A stretch of DNA of 46,502 nt from Helicobacteraceae bacterium CG2_30_36_10 (GTDB taxonomy: Bacteria > Campylobacterota > Campylobacteria > Campylobacterales > Sulfurimonadaceae), in the NCBI GenBank assembly GCA_001873135.1, contig MNYP01000022.1, positions 1-46,502 on the forward strand, given 5' to 3'. How positions within the stretch are numbered: the first letter of the stretch is position 1; every line of letters starts with the position of its first letter. The notes under the pieces were generated by a model that saw only the letters and a program-made list of their open reading frames with translations, had not been told where the DNA came from and ran no database searches. This document shows positions 35,555 to 44,372 of this stretch, one piece after another. Both the position numbers and the translations under genes were made by a program.

Positions 35555-37184
35555 TTTTCTTTTCCGTAATTTCTTTAGTCTCATGGTGGTTATGTGCTGC
35601 AATTTTTGCCTCTTTAGCATTTTTAAATTGCTGATTTACAACAAATTGCTGAGCGATTGAAAAAAGATTGTTAACAAACCAGTAAAGAACTAAACCTGAT
35701 GGGAAAGTTAAAAAGAAAAATGTAAAAATAATCGGTAAAAATTTAAATACTTTTTCTTGCATTGGGTCGGTAAAATTATTTGGAGTAAGCTTTTGCTGAT
35801 AATACATTGAAGCACCCATGAGGATTGGCAAAATATAGTAACTGTCCATTCTAGATAAATCTGTAATCCATAACATCCAAGGAGCCCCTTGAAGCTCAAC
35901 TGCATTTAAAAGTACACGGTAGATTGCAAAAAATACCGGTATTTGTAAAAGCATCGGCAGACAGCCACCCAGTGGATTTGCACCGTGTTTTTTGTACATA
36001 TCCATAACAGCTGCATTCATACGCTGTGGCTCGCCTTTGTACTTCGCTTGAATCTCTTTAATTTTAGGAGAGATTTCCTTTATTTTTTGCATCGAAACCA
36101 TACCCTTGTATGTTAAAGGGTAAAGTACAGCTCTTATAATAAGAGTTAACCCAATAATAGACCAACCCCAGTTTCCAAAAATTCTATGTAACCATGATAA
36201 AAGTTGAAACAACGGTTTTGAAGCAAAAGTAAACCAGCCGTACTCTATGGCATTAGTTAAAACTGGATTTATAGCCTCTAAAGTTTTATAATTTTTCTGA
36301 CCTAAATAGCCGCTAAAACTCATAGTCGGCTGAGCATCAAAATATACTACCGGATTATCATTCCTGTCTCTTTCAACAATTATGTTAGTCTCTTTAGCAA
36401 AACCATACATCATAGTCGCTGAGTATTGATCAAAGGCAGATATTAGTTCAACACCGGTAAAAGTTTTTCTTCCCTCTGCATCGCCGTCTTCTATAATAGT
36501 AGTCAACTCATCGTCAGTATAAACCATCGCCCCTGATACTGTCATCATCTGTTCAATAATTTCTGGTCTTTGCCCTAAATAAATAAAATATCTTTTATCT
36601 TGGGATAAGGAAACAACAGCATCGTAGTGACCATCTGCATAAAAAGTAAGTTCTTTAGTAACGATTAAACCTGATAACTCTTGAGTTAAAACAACTTTTT
36701 GAGGAGTTTCATCTAGATGAAGCTCTTTTGCACTAGCGCTATAAGCAATTTTTGTAGCTTCTTTGTTAATTTCATCATCTAAAAATCTTACAAAAAGAGG
36801 CTTTGTTCCAGATGGTGAAATAAGCTGTGAATGTTTATCTTCTTTATCGTTGTATTTCGATTGAAGCAACTCTTTTGATGAAATACGACCAAGAGTGTCA
36901 ATTTTTAAAATAAAATCTTTATTTTTAACAGTTACTATGGTACTTAAAGCACTCGCTGCCATTTTATCTTCCACTGAAATAGAATGACCAGATGCTTCTT
37001 CAACTGTTGTTAAAGCAACTTTTTTATTCTGCTCATCTTGTTTTAGTTCAATAATTTGGCTCTTTTGAGCATCTGCTATTTTTGGTTCTACTGATGGGAA
37101 AATTGCTGTATAAGCTACGAAAAATACTATAGACAACGCTACTGCTAACATTAGTCTTTGATTAGATGTCATTTTATCTAACAC
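35547..37184 (-). CDS. yidC: Membrane protein insertase YidC
   Basis: A 545-residue insertase of Gram-negative type. One N-terminal membrane helix is at about 9-29, followed by a large periplasmic beta domain (about 60-335) and the conserved 60-kDa inner-membrane core with five helices (about 345-520), including LPMLLQIPVFFAIYRVL. It inserts and folds proteins in the inner membrane, alone or with SecYEG. It sits between yidD (2 nt) and jag (8-bp overlap), the usual order. Confidence 0.97.
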   Translation of the reverse strand: MLDKMTSNQRLMLAVALSIVFFVAYTAIFPSVEPKIADAQKSQIIELKQDEQNKKVALTTVEEASGHSISVEDKMAASALSTIVTVKNKDFILKIDTLGRISSKELLQSKYNDKEDKHSQLISPSGTKPLFVRFLDDEINKEATKIAYSASAKELHLDETPQKVVLTQELSGLIVTKELTFYADGHYDAVVSLSQDKRYFIYLGQRPEIIEQMMTVSGAMVYTDDELTTIIEDGDAEGRKTFTGVELISAFDQYSATMMYGFAKETNIIVERDRNDNPVVYFDAQPTMSFSGYLGQKNYKTLEAINPVLTNAIEYGWFTFASKPLFQLLSWLHRIFGNWGWSIIGLTLIIRAVLYPLTYKGMVSMQKIKEISPKIKEIQAKYKGEPQRMNAAVMDMYKKHGANPLGGCLPMLLQIPVFFAIYRVLLNAVELQGAPWMLWITDLSRMDSYYILPILMGASMYYQQKLTPNNFTDPMQEKVFKFLPIIFTFFFLTFPSGLVLYWFVNNLFSIAQQFVVNQQFKNAKEAKIAAHNHHETKEITEKKND

Positions 37185-37186
37185 GG

Positions 37187-37513
37187 TTACCCTTTATATG
37201 AAAAATTTTTTATGATATAAAAACGGTTTTTTTTATTTGGAACCAACCAATATTTTATAGAACCAACTCCCATTTTAGTGGGCTTGCAAGAGAGTTTATC
37301 AAGTAGTGGATACTCAATGCCCCCATCAAATAATTGATTACAACGTAGTATTCTAGTTAAAGAGTGGTAAAAAGCACTTGAAATGGAATTGTTTTCAAAG
37401 TTAAGTCGTGCGAATTCACTACAAGATGGGTAATATCTGCAACTTCCATAGCCAATGAGTGTAAAAAACTTTTGATAGAGCCACAATATTTTAAGTAAAA
37501 ACTTTTTTATCAT
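37187..37513 (-). CDS. yidD: Membrane protein insertion efficiency factor YidD
   Basis: A 108-residue YidD protein. The hallmark GYGSCRYYPSCSEFARL (about 21-37) holds the conserved cysteines and is preceded by a short amphipathic helix. The C-terminus extends about 25 residues beyond the usual 70-85. It shares one base with the rnpA stop and precedes yidC by 2 nt, matching its role as helper of membrane insertion. Confidence 0.93.
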   Translation of the reverse strand: MIKKFLLKILWLYQKFFTLIGYGSCRYYPSCSEFARLNFENNSISSAFYHSLTRILRCNQLFDGGIEYPLLDKLSCKPTKMGVGSIKYWLVPNKKNRFYIIKNFSYKG

Positions 37514-37860
37514 TAAGAATTTACTTTGTATGATTTAGAGCGAGTCAAGACTTTTGCAAAGTCGTCGTTCAATTTAGTATGCGATGCATTAAAGAGTGAT
37601 TGTTTTGCAACAAATATATAAGTACCGTCTTTGAGGGTGTTGGAATATTCACAAAACAGAGCTCTGAGTCTTCTTTTAGCTCTATTTCTGACTACGGCAT
37701 TACCAATTTTTTTAGTAGCTGTAAATCCCACTTTGTGAATTCCATCTTGAGGTAGAAAAAAAAGTACAACACTGTCTGAATGCTGGTTTTTTCCTTTGTT
37801 ATAAATATACTGAAACTCACGATGCTGTTTCAGTGTATTAAATCCGCCTAAACTGACAAT
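37513..37860 (-). CDS. rnpA: Ribonuclease P protein component, probable ATT start
   Basis: RnpA is the protein cofactor of RNase P, which trims tRNA 5' ends. The conserved RNR motif ([14 protein letters not shown]) is present. The N-terminal family region, [20 protein letters not shown], is coded upstream of the first ATG/GTG/TTG in frame (GTG 37731), so that start would remove about 40 conserved residues. The only plausible full-length start seen is ATT at 37858-37860 (115 residues), with AAAGG about 9 nt before it, inside the end of rpmH (13-bp overlap). CTG or GTC codons just downstream are alternatives. Confidence 0.75.
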   Translation of the reverse strand: MVSLGGFNTLKQHREFQYIYNKGKNQHSDSVVLFFLPQDGIHKVGFTATKKIGNAVVRNRAKRRLRALFCEYSNTLKDGTYIFVAKQSLFNASHTKLNDDFAKVLTRSKSYKVNS

Positions 37861-37982
37861 CTTTTACGACCTTTAGCGCGGCGTCTGTTTATGATTCTAC
37901 GACCATTTGCAGTAGACATACGAAGTCTGAAACCGTGAGTTCTTTTTCTCGGTGTACTATGGGGTTGGTATGTTCTTTTCAT
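37848..37982 (-). CDS. rpmH: Ribosomal protein bL34
   Basis: The 44-residue product reads [20 protein letters not shown] and continues through the Arg/Lys-rich core to end GRKRLSV, the complete L34 sequence of the large ribosomal subunit. AAAGGA lies 8 nt before the ATG. A second in-frame ATG six bases upstream would add Met-Ser, but the canonical start is preferred. It is the first gene of the rpmH-rnpA-yidD-yidC-jag-mnmE-ruvX string. The end overlaps rnpA. Confidence 0.96.
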   Translation of the reverse strand: MKRTYQPHSTPRKRTHGFRLRMSTANGRRIINRRRAKGRKRLSV

Positions 37983-38058
37983 TGACATATCCTTTTATAA
38001 TTTTAAGAGCGCAATCTTACAAAAAAATTACTTAAAGTGCGGTTAAGATTATATTTAC

Positions 38059-40635
38059 TTACGACACAACTACTTTAATCTTCTGATCTTCAAACTCAAA
38101 TTTAACTTTCGAGCCCTCCGTAACTTTACCTTCAAGAATCAAGTCAGCCAAGCGGTCTTCAACTATCTCATACAAAGCACGTTTAAGTGGTCTAGCACCA
38201 TAAACCGGGTCAAAGCCTGCCTCGGCTATATATGCTTTGGCTTCAGGGCTTAAAGTAAGTTCAATATCTCTTTGTTCAACTTTTTTAGCAATGTCAGAGA
38301 AGAATATATCTACAATACCTACAACCTGCTCTTGGCCGAGTGCATTAAAAATCACTATATCGTCTAAACGATTCAAAAACTCGGGCTTAAATGCTTGTCG
38401 TAGCTCACCCATAACCATCTCATTTAATGCATCTGATTGCGGGTTGTTTATAATCTTGTCACTCGCAATATTTGAAGTTAAAATTATAATGGTATTGGTA
38501 AAATTAACTGTCACACCTTTGTTGTCAGTCAAACGTCCATCATCCAACACTTGAAGAAGCATATTAAAAACATCCGGATGCGCTTTTTCAATCTCATCAA
38601 ATAAAACGACACTGTATGGTTTTCTTCTTACCGCTTCTGTAAGCTGTCCGCCCTCTTCATAACCTACATATCCAGGAGCAGCACCGACTAAACGAGATAC
38701 TGAGTGTTTTTCCATATATTCACTCATATCTATTCTAATCATAGAATCTTCGCTGTCAAATAAAAATTTTGCCAAAGTTTTAGCAGTTTGAGTTTTACCT
38801 ACCCCCGTTGGTCCTAAAAATAAAAAGCTGCCAATCGGTGAGTTACTGTCACTTAAGCCCGCCTTGTTTCTTTTAATAGCACGCGCAACAGCATGTGTAG
38901 CCTTGCTTTGTCCAATAACCTCACGATTGAGTTCTTCTTCAACATTTAATACTTTATCTTTCTCACCTTGAAGCATTTTCTTTACCGGAATTCCTGTCCA
39001 TCTTGAGACAATACTGGCAATCGCATCTTCATCAACACTGTTTTTAAGCAGTGTTCCCGCCTCTTGCATTTTAGTCCACTGCACATTAAGATTTTTTTCT
39101 TCTTGGATTAGAGCTGGAATTTCACCATACTCTATCTCCGCCGCTCTGTTAAATTCTGACCTGTTTTTTGCAAGTTCAGCTTCTCTTCTTTTGGAATCAA
39201 TTTCAGTTTTCAGAGTAGCGCTCTTATCAAAAACTTCTTTTTCCATTGCAAATTGAGATTCAAGTCTTCTTACCTCTTCTTCAACATCGGCAAGCTCTTT
39301 TACAATTTCATTAAGTCTTTTTGTATTTTGAACTGACTCTTCCATTTTGAGAGCTTCTCTCTCAACTTTGAGTTCTGAGCTTTTTCTTTTTGCAGCACTT
39401 AAAATATTGGGCTCCGACTCTATCTGCATCTTAAGTTCAGCCGCAGCCTCATCTATAAGGTCAATCGCTTTATCGGGTAAAAATCTATCGGCTATATATC
39501 TGTCCGAGAGTTTTGCTGCAGCCACTAAAGAGCTGTCTGTAATAGTTACATTATGGTGCGCTTCAAGTCTCTCTTTTATACCTCTTAAAATCTGTAAGGT
39601 TTGGTTTACGGTTGGCTCGTCCAAATTAATCGGCAAAAATCTTCTTTGAAGTGCCATGTCCTTTTCAAAATATTTTCTGTACTCTTTGAGGGTTGTAGCC
39701 CCGATAGTATGAAGCTCTCCGCGGGCTAAAGCCGGCTTTAAAATGTTTGCCGCATCCATACTGCCCTCACTGGCTCCGGCTCCGATGATAGTGTGAATTT
39801 CATCAATAAACAAAATAATATTTCCGCTCTTTTTTACCTCATCTATTACAGCTTTTAGTCTATCTTCAAATTCACCGCGATATTTTGCTCCGGCAATAAG
39901 TGCGCTCATGTCAAGGGCTATAAGCTTTTTGTTTTGAAGTGAAGTCGGCACTTTGCCGCTTTGAATTCTTTGAGCAAGTCCTTCTACTAAAGCTGTCTTG
40001 CCGACACCGGGTTCTCCTAAGAGCATAGGGTTATTTTTAGTTTTACGAATTAAGATTTGCATCATACGAGTTATCTCTTCATCACGACCTATCACAGGAG
40101 AGAGCTTACCCTCTGCTGCTTCTTTTGTTAGGTCGATGCCGTATTTTTCTAAAGACTCCAAGGTTTCATCAGAACTTTGTGAATCAATCTTTGCTCCACC
40201 GCGAGAAGCCTCTAAATTTTTTTCGAGCTCCATCAAGCTCGTATATTTTGAGATAACGGTGGAGTATGGTGGATTTTTCAGATTTGCTAAAATATAAGTA
40301 TCTACGGCTAAATAAGCATCTCCATTTTTTGTCATAAGTCCAACGCCATTTTGCAAGGTAGAAACAAACTCACGCGAGAGTTTTATGCTCTCTTTGGAAA
40401 CAGTTGAAGAGACGGGAAGCTTATTTGCCAAACTTTTAACATCCAACTCAATCGCTGTTTTGTCAACATTCATCTTATTAAACATCTGATTTAAAACAGA
40501 ATCAGAATTTGCCAGCAATGCCCATAAAAAATGAACTGGAGTCACCTCCTGATTTTTGTTATGCAGAGCTAAAGAGAGTGCCGACTCAATAGCCTGCGTC
40601 ATATTGTGTGTCAACTTTTCAAATACATTATTCAT
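38059..40635 (-). CDS. clpB: Chaperone disaggregase ClpB
   Basis: An 858-residue Hsp100. The Clp N-domain (about 1-145) is followed by AAA+ domain 1 with GEPGVGKT near 205 and the Walker [11 protein letters not shown] coiled-coil M domain (about 400-520) marks ClpB as against ClpA/C. AAA+ domain 2 has [12 protein letters not shown] near 605 and [11 protein letters not shown]. With DnaK it pulls proteins from aggregates. It is a single gene preceded by a perfect TTGACA/TATAAT promoter with a partial HAIR sequence, so HspR may control it. Confidence 0.97.
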   Translation of the reverse strand: MNNVFEKLTHNMTQAIESALSLALHNKNQEVTPVHFLWALLANSDSVLNQMFNKMNVDKTAIELDVKSLANKLPVSSTVSKESIKLSREFVSTLQNGVGLMTKNGDAYLAVDTYILANLKNPPYSTVISKYTSLMELEKNLEASRGGAKIDSQSSDETLESLEKYGIDLTKEAAEGKLSPVIGRDEEITRMMQILIRKTKNNPMLLGEPGVGKTALVEGLAQRIQSGKVPTSLQNKKLIALDMSALIAGAKYRGEFEDRLKAVIDEVKKSGNIILFIDEIHTIIGAGASEGSMDAANILKPALARGELHTIGATTLKEYRKYFEKDMALQRRFLPINLDEPTVNQTLQILRGIKERLEAHHNVTITDSSLVAAAKLSDRYIADRFLPDKAIDLIDEAAAELKMQIESEPNILSAAKRKSSELKVEREALKMEESVQNTKRLNEIVKELADVEEEVRRLESQFAMEKEVFDKSATLKTEIDSKRREAELAKNRSEFNRAAEIEYGEIPALIQEEKNLNVQWTKMQEAGTLLKNSVDEDAIASIVSRWTGIPVKKMLQGEKDKVLNVEEELNREVIGQSKATHAVARAIKRNKAGLSDSNSPIGSFLFLGPTGVGKTQTAKTLAKFLFDSEDSMIRIDMSEYMEKHSVSRLVGAAPGYVGYEEGGQLTEAVRRKPYSVVLFDEIEKAHPDVFNMLLQVLDDGRLTDNKGVTVNFTNTIIILTSNIASDKIINNPQSDALNEMVMGELRQAFKPEFLNRLDDIVIFNALGQEQVVGIVDIFFSDIAKKVEQRDIELTLSPEAKAYIAEAGFDPVYGARPLKRALYEIVEDRLADLILEGKVTEGSKVKFEFEDQKIKVVVS

Positions 40636-40664
40636 TTTATTAATCCTTTTAGTTATATTAGGTT

Positions 40665-40694
40665 ATTATATCACTTTGAGTCACTTATTGTCAA
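40665..40694 (-). promoter_or_regulatory. Sigma-70 promoter of clpB
   Basis: TTGACA (40689-40694) and TATAAT (40665-40670) on the minus strand with an 18-nt spacer, the same geometry as the cbpA promoter. AAAAGGA and the clpB ATG follow about 30 bases later. Confidence 0.85.
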
Positions 40695-40695
40695 A
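40675..40695. promoter_or_regulatory. Partial HAIR-like sequence at clpB
   Basis: TTTGAGT-N7-TGTCAAA matches CTTGAGT-N7-ACTCAAG at 10 of 14 positions, with one half good (6/7) and one poor (4/7). It overlaps the -35 box. Confidence 0.4.
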
Positions 40696-40774
40696 TTGAC
40701 TTAGTCTATAGTTGATACATGTGGTTTTAACTAAATTATTATATACTTTCACATATATTTATTAGGATTTTTAC

Positions 40775-41455
40775 ATGCCGACAATTTTAGATGCAATTAC
40801 TTCTCGCTCTTCAAAGAGGGCTTACCTTCCAAAGCCTATACCCAAAGAGATTCAAGAAAAAATTTTAAATGCTGCTAGTATGACACCCAGCGGTGCCAAT
40901 ATGCAGCCTTGGAATGTATATGCAATTAGTAACAAGGAAGTACTGACAAATATTGGTGATGCGATTATTGCTAAAATGAATGAGGGTGTTGAGAATGACC
41001 AATTTATACAATATTACCCTGTAAATTGGGTAAATCCTTATAAAAAAAGAAGAATTACAACTGGTGCCGGACTTTACACTCTAATGGAAGTAGACAGAAA
41101 AGACAACGACACAAGAGTAAAAATGTGGCATGACAACTTTAGATGGTTCGGAGCGCAAACAGTCTTTTTCGTATTTACAGACAAAGCCAATATTGAGGGT
41201 GCTCAAGGCGCTCTTATAGATTGTGGTGCGTATATGCAGACTATAATGTTAGCTGCGCAAGAGTTTGCAATTGACTCCTGTCCGCAAGCTTCAACTACAG
41301 AATTTGGCAAAGTTGTTGCAGAGGTTTTAAATATACCTGATAATTTAGCACTTTTATATAGTGTTGTTTTAGGGTATGCAGATAATAATGCAAAAATAAA
41401 CACCTATCAACCCGAGAGAGTTTCATTAGAAGACTCGGTTACTTTTATAGATTAA
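40775..41455 (+). CDS. Nitroreductase-family FMN oxidoreductase
   Basis: A 226-residue protein of the nitroreductase fold. The opening SRSSKRAYLPKPIP and the block AASMTPSGANMQPWNVYAI (about 34-52) form the FMN site. The GAYMQTIMLAAQEFAIDSCP segment (about 151-170) and a late VVLGYAD complete the pattern. It would use NAD(P)H to reduce nitro, quinone or similar groups; the substrate is unknown. It is transcribed alone, divergent from clpB. Confidence 0.87.
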   Translation: MPTILDAITSRSSKRAYLPKPIPKEIQEKILNAASMTPSGANMQPWNVYAISNKEVLTNIGDAIIAKMNEGVENDQFIQYYPVNWVNPYKKRRITTGAGLYTLMEVDRKDNDTRVKMWHDNFRWFGAQTVFFVFTDKANIEGAQGALIDCGAYMQTIMLAAQEFAIDSCPQASTTEFGKVVAEVLNIPDNLALLYSVVLGYADNNAKINTYQPERVSLEDSVTFID

Positions 41456-41469
41456 AGGCTGCGCCACAC

Positions 41470-42393
41470 TTATGCTTTTATCCTATGCTTAGAAATGTCA
41501 TAGGACACACGAGCAACGGTGGTATCGGCATTTAGTGCCAGAAAACCTTTTTTCTTATATCTTTGCAACATACTCTCATTTCCGCTCACTCCGCCGCTAT
41601 GAATATATAAAACTTTTTCATCTGTTTGTTCAAGTAGACATTTCCACATGCCCGGAGCGTAAAGCAAATCGAACTCAATTCCACAGGATAAAGTCTTTTT
41701 GTATATTTCAAAAAACACTGAATATGGTTTTGCAAAATGGTACTTTTTCTCAGGTTCTAAAATCACTAAGTTATTTGGAATCTCAGCCAAAGCACTCATT
41801 TGTTCTTTTAAATATAGAACATCTCCTACACAAGGCGTAGTATAAACTGTGTACTCTGGCAGTGAGATGGCTAAGTAAAGTGCAGTTGTTCCTGTTCCTG
41901 ATGGTGTAGCAAGGGCTTTTACATCTAAATTTGTTTCTCTTATCTCCTGCGCTAATACTTCTAAACCTTCTCTTGCACTTGTATCTGCTCCGCCTTGGTC
42001 TATTACAAAAGTTTGCTCATCTAGGTTTAATCGAAGTGAAGCAATAAACTCTCTGTAGTGCATCTCTTGTAGTTGCACATGCCGCATTCCTAAAGATAAT
42101 GCATGAAAAAAATTGCCTCTTCTCTCTGATTTTTGGGTTAGGCTAAGAGGTTTTGTATAGTAAATAAATTCCCAGTTTTTTCTTTGACACAAAGATGCAA
42201 TTGCAAGCATGGCATTTGATTGCGTTCCACCATAAGAAATAATTTTGTTAAATTTATTTGCGGGAGTTTGGAGAAGTGCATAGAGTTTACGGTATTTGTT
42301 TCCTGCTAAAAAAGGGTCAATTAAATCATCTCTTTTAACAAATAAAACTCTCCCGTCTAGCTCTATTTCACAGACAGGAGAGTTCGTCATCAA
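41470..42393 (-). CDS. PLP-dependent ACC deaminase / D-cysteine desulfhydrase-like enzyme
   Basis: A 307-residue fold-type II PLP enzyme. The segment VKRDDLIDPFLAGNKYRKL (about 14-32) contains the PLP lysine in GNKYRK, followed by SYGGTQSNAMLAIA (about 53-66), which grips the substrate. This places it in the ACC deaminase/D-cysteine desulfhydrase group; true ACC deaminase activity is unlikely without further residues. It lies 6 bases after the parvulin gene, probably on the same message. Two CACATGCC copies, in the frames PGMWKC and MRHVQL, differ from the PHAK frame. Confidence 0.8.
   Translation of the reverse strand: MMTNSPVCEIELDGRVLFVKRDDLIDPFLAGNKYRKLYALLQTPANKFNKIISYGGTQSNAMLAIASLCQRKNWEFIYYTKPLSLTQKSERRGNFFHALSLGMRHVQLQEMHYREFIASLRLNLDEQTFVIDQGGADTSAREGLEVLAQEIRETNLDVKALATPSGTGTTALYLAISLPEYTVYTTPCVGDVLYLKEQMSALAEIPNNLVILEPEKKYHFAKPYSVFFEIYKKTLSCGIEFDLLYAPGMWKCLLEQTDEKVLYIHSGGVSGNESMLQRYKKKGFLALNADTTVARVSYDISKHRIKA
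41645..41652 (+). repeat. CACATGCC motif, copy 16
   Basis: Extended sequence ACATTTCCACATGCCCGGA, in the PLP-enzyme gene; the coding strand reads GMWKC. Confidence 0.82.
42076..42083 (+). repeat. CACATGCC motif, copy 17
   Basis: Sequence AGTTGCACATGCCGCATT, in the PLP-enzyme gene. The flanks match the consensus poorly, so this may be a chance or decayed copy. Confidence 0.55.
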
Positions 42394-42399
42394 TTAAAC

Positions 42400-43230
42400 T
42401 TATTTAATAGTTGCTGTTTTTTGTAACTGTTCCATTTTTTCTTTCATAACAGATTTAAATTTTTCCATTTTTAATCTTTGTTCAATAAAAGATTTAACTT
42501 CAGTAAATCCCCTTGTAGTTTTATCTTTTTTCTCTTCGAGATAAATGACATGATAACCGAACTGTGTTTTAACGGCTTCAGGAGTAATTGTTCCAACTTT
42601 CATACTAAAAACCTTGTCATTAAAAGCCGGTACCATTTGTCCTTGAGCAAAGAAACCTAAATCTCCGCCTTTTGGTCCACTAGGTCCTGTTGATTTTGCT
42701 TTTGCCAATTCAATAAACTTAGCTTGAAGTTCACTCCCTTTAAGAAGCTTTAACTCTTTAATAATATTTTTCGCCTCTTCTTCTTCTGCGACTAAAATAT
42801 GACGGGCATGAACACTCTCTTTTTCATTAAACTCTTCTTTGTTTTTGTCATAATAATTTTTGAGTTCTTTGTCTGAAACTTTTACCTTGTCTAGCTCTCG
42901 TTTTTGCCAAACTTGAATTGCTAACTCTTTTTGGACTCTTTGCTGAACTTTTTCATATTCATCTTTAAACTCTTTAGACTTTAAAATACCTGTTTTTTTA
43001 GCATCATCAAACACCAGTTCTTTTGCTATGAGCTGCTCTAAGACCTGCTTTCGAAACTCTGCTTGCTTATCTCCAGGAACTTGATTAAATCTACCCTGTG
43101 TTGCCTGCATTAAAGCATCATCAACATCTGCCTGAGATATTTCTGTTCCATTAACGCTCACTAATGTTTGCGCACCTACCAATGAATAAGCTAATATAAG
43201 TATTGCAACTATCTTTATTCCTACTTTCAT
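42400..43230 (-). CDS. Periplasmic parvulin-type peptidyl-prolyl isomerase (PEB4-like)
   Basis: A 276-residue exported foldase. The signal peptide is about 1-20 (ending LVGA). A SurA-like helical N-domain spans about 25-130, and the parvulin domain about 137-235 runs from HARHILVAEEEEAKNI through SGPKGGDLGFFAQGQMVPAF to FGYHVIYLEEK. Its architecture matches Campylobacter PEB4 and Helicobacter HP0175, which assist outer-membrane protein folding. The C-terminal helix is lysine-rich. The PLP-enzyme gene follows 6 bases later. Confidence 0.9.
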   Translation of the reverse strand: MKVGIKIVAILILAYSLVGAQTLVSVNGTEISQADVDDALMQATQGRFNQVPGDKQAEFRKQVLEQLIAKELVFDDAKKTGILKSKEFKDEYEKVQQRVQKELAIQVWQKRELDKVKVSDKELKNYYDKNKEEFNEKESVHARHILVAEEEEAKNIIKELKLLKGSELQAKFIELAKAKSTGPSGPKGGDLGFFAQGQMVPAFNDKVFSMKVGTITPEAVKTQFGYHVIYLEEKKDKTTRGFTEVKSFIEQRLKMEKFKSVMKEKMEQLQKTATIK

Positions 43231-43341
43231 GTAACGGTTCCTTGTTTTTTTATTGTATAAAAAAGATTTTATTACTTGTATGCTAATGGTTAATAAACAA
43301 GAGCCAAAAACACTCTATATTGGCATAACTTTTAGGTATTT

Positions 43342-43416
43342 TTATAAAATGATTTCTAATTTCTCTCGAGTTAATGGTTTTGCAATATACCCATCAAACT
43401 TCCTGGAAAATTGTTG
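43342..43416 (-). pseudogene. Fragment of a response-regulator receiver domain
   Basis: Between the parvulin gene and nth, a minus-strand frame bounded by stop codons reads FDGYIAKPLTREKLEIIL. This is the usual end of a CheY-like receiver domain, including the conserved Lys-Pro. Nothing recognisable precedes it; a TAA sits directly before the fragment and the nth leader begins there. It is a remnant of a lost signalling gene. Confidence 0.55.
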
Positions 43417-43448
43417 TTAATTTTGATTATATCACAGAAGAAGGTAAA

Positions 43449-44099
43449 ATGCTCTTTATGAAAAAAGCAACAAAAAAAGAGATTGGGCAGATACATCAGC
43501 TCTTCATTGATAACTACAGCGATGCAGTGACGGAGCTGGAGTATAAAAATGCTTATGAGCTAGTTGTAGCTGTTGCTTTATCGGCACAATGCACCGACAA
43601 AAGAGTAAACCTTATAACGCCTGCTCTGTTTCTTACATATCCAAATCCACATGCCCTCGCAGAAGCAAATATAAACGATGTTAAAGCACTTATTAACAGC
43701 TGTTCCTTCTTTAACAACAAGGCAAAAAATATTATTGCAATGGCTAAAAGAGTCGTAGAAATCTATGACGGCGAAATCCCCATGAATGAAAAAGAGCTCA
43801 TTACCCTCGGCGGGGTCGGTCAAAAAACGGCAAATGTTGTTATGATAGAGTATACGGGTGCGAACCTTATGGCAGTTGATACACATGTATTTAGAGTTTC
43901 GCACAGACTTGGTCTGAGTGACGATAAAACTGCCATAAAAACAGAAGCGACACTGGTTAAAAAGTTTAAAAACAATCTTCATGCACTTCATCAGGGTATG
44001 GTTCTTTTTGGCCGCTACATATGTACTGCTAAAAACCCTAAATGTGCGGAGTGTTTTTTAACAGAGTTTTGTAAAACCAAAGAGAGTTTTAAAGTTTAG
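43449..44099 (+). CDS. nth: Endonuclease III (DNA glycosylase/AP lyase)
   Basis: A 216-residue base-excision repair enzyme that removes oxidised pyrimidines. A helix-hairpin-helix lies at about 110-135 (LITLGGVGQKTANVVMIEY) with the catalytic Lys in GQKTAN and Asp in VDTHVFRVSHRLGL. The [4Fe-4S] cluster motif CTAKNPKCAECFLTEFC has the expected 6-2-5 spacing. The start at 43449 follows GAAGG; a longer frame from 43374 would add 25 unrelated residues. One CACATGCC copy makes NPHALA near residue 70. Confidence 0.95.
   Translation: MLFMKKATKKEIGQIHQLFIDNYSDAVTELEYKNAYELVVAVALSAQCTDKRVNLITPALFLTYPNPHALAEANINDVKALINSCSFFNNKAKNIIAMAKRVVEIYDGEIPMNEKELITLGGVGQKTANVVMIEYTGANLMAVDTHVFRVSHRLGLSDDKTAIKTEATLVKKFKNNLHALHQGMVLFGRYICTAKNPKCAECFLTEFCKTKESFKV
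43648..43655 (+). repeat. CACATGCC motif, copy 18
   Basis: Extended sequence CAAATCCACATGCCCTCGC, in nth, read as NPHALA. The 5' flank matches the consensus; the 3' flank does not. Confidence 0.82.
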
Positions 44100-44108
44100 G
44101 CATAGTAA

Positions 44109-44366
44109 GTGCTTTATAAAAAAATGATAAAAATTACTCTACTTATTTTAATAGCGCTCTCTTTTAGCGCATGTGTAAACAGGCATGGAATCTCTGCAAA
44201 ATACTATAGCGAATGCGAAGAGTATTACGACTTGCAAGGCTACTACCACAAAAATTGTGGTGACGATGATATTGTAACTTACAAGGAGATGGGTAAGGCT
44301 ACGGACAAAGTAGTTGACGCTTGGACCGGGAAGAAGAAAGAGAAGCCTAAAGGCAATGTCTGGTAG
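44109..44366 (+). CDS. Small lipoprotein, function unknown
   Basis: The 85-residue product (or 80 from an ATG at 44124; the longer form starts with GTG) has a type II signal peptide with lipobox LSFSAC, so Cys22 would be lipidated and the protein anchored in a membrane facing the periplasm. The mature part has further cysteines and tyrosine-rich YYDLQGYYHKNC, and ends in a lysine-rich tail. I recognise no family. It is 9 bases after nth. It converges on cmoA across a weak TAGCAG/CTGCTA hairpin (44364-44386). Confidence 0.72.
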   Translation: MLYKKMIKITLLILIALSFSACVNRHGISAKYYSECEEYYDLQGYYHKNCGDDDIVTYKEMGKATDKVVDAWTGKKKEKPKGNVW

Positions 44367-44372
44367 CAGATA

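Noticed and set aside
37848-38058. Replication origin near rpmH
   Set aside because: rpmH is close to oriC in some bacteria, but no cluster of DnaA boxes and no dnaA gene is seen here.
43578-43991. 137-codon minus-strand open frame within nth
   Set aside because: Antisense to a well-conserved gene, cysteine-rich by chance, and no start signal.
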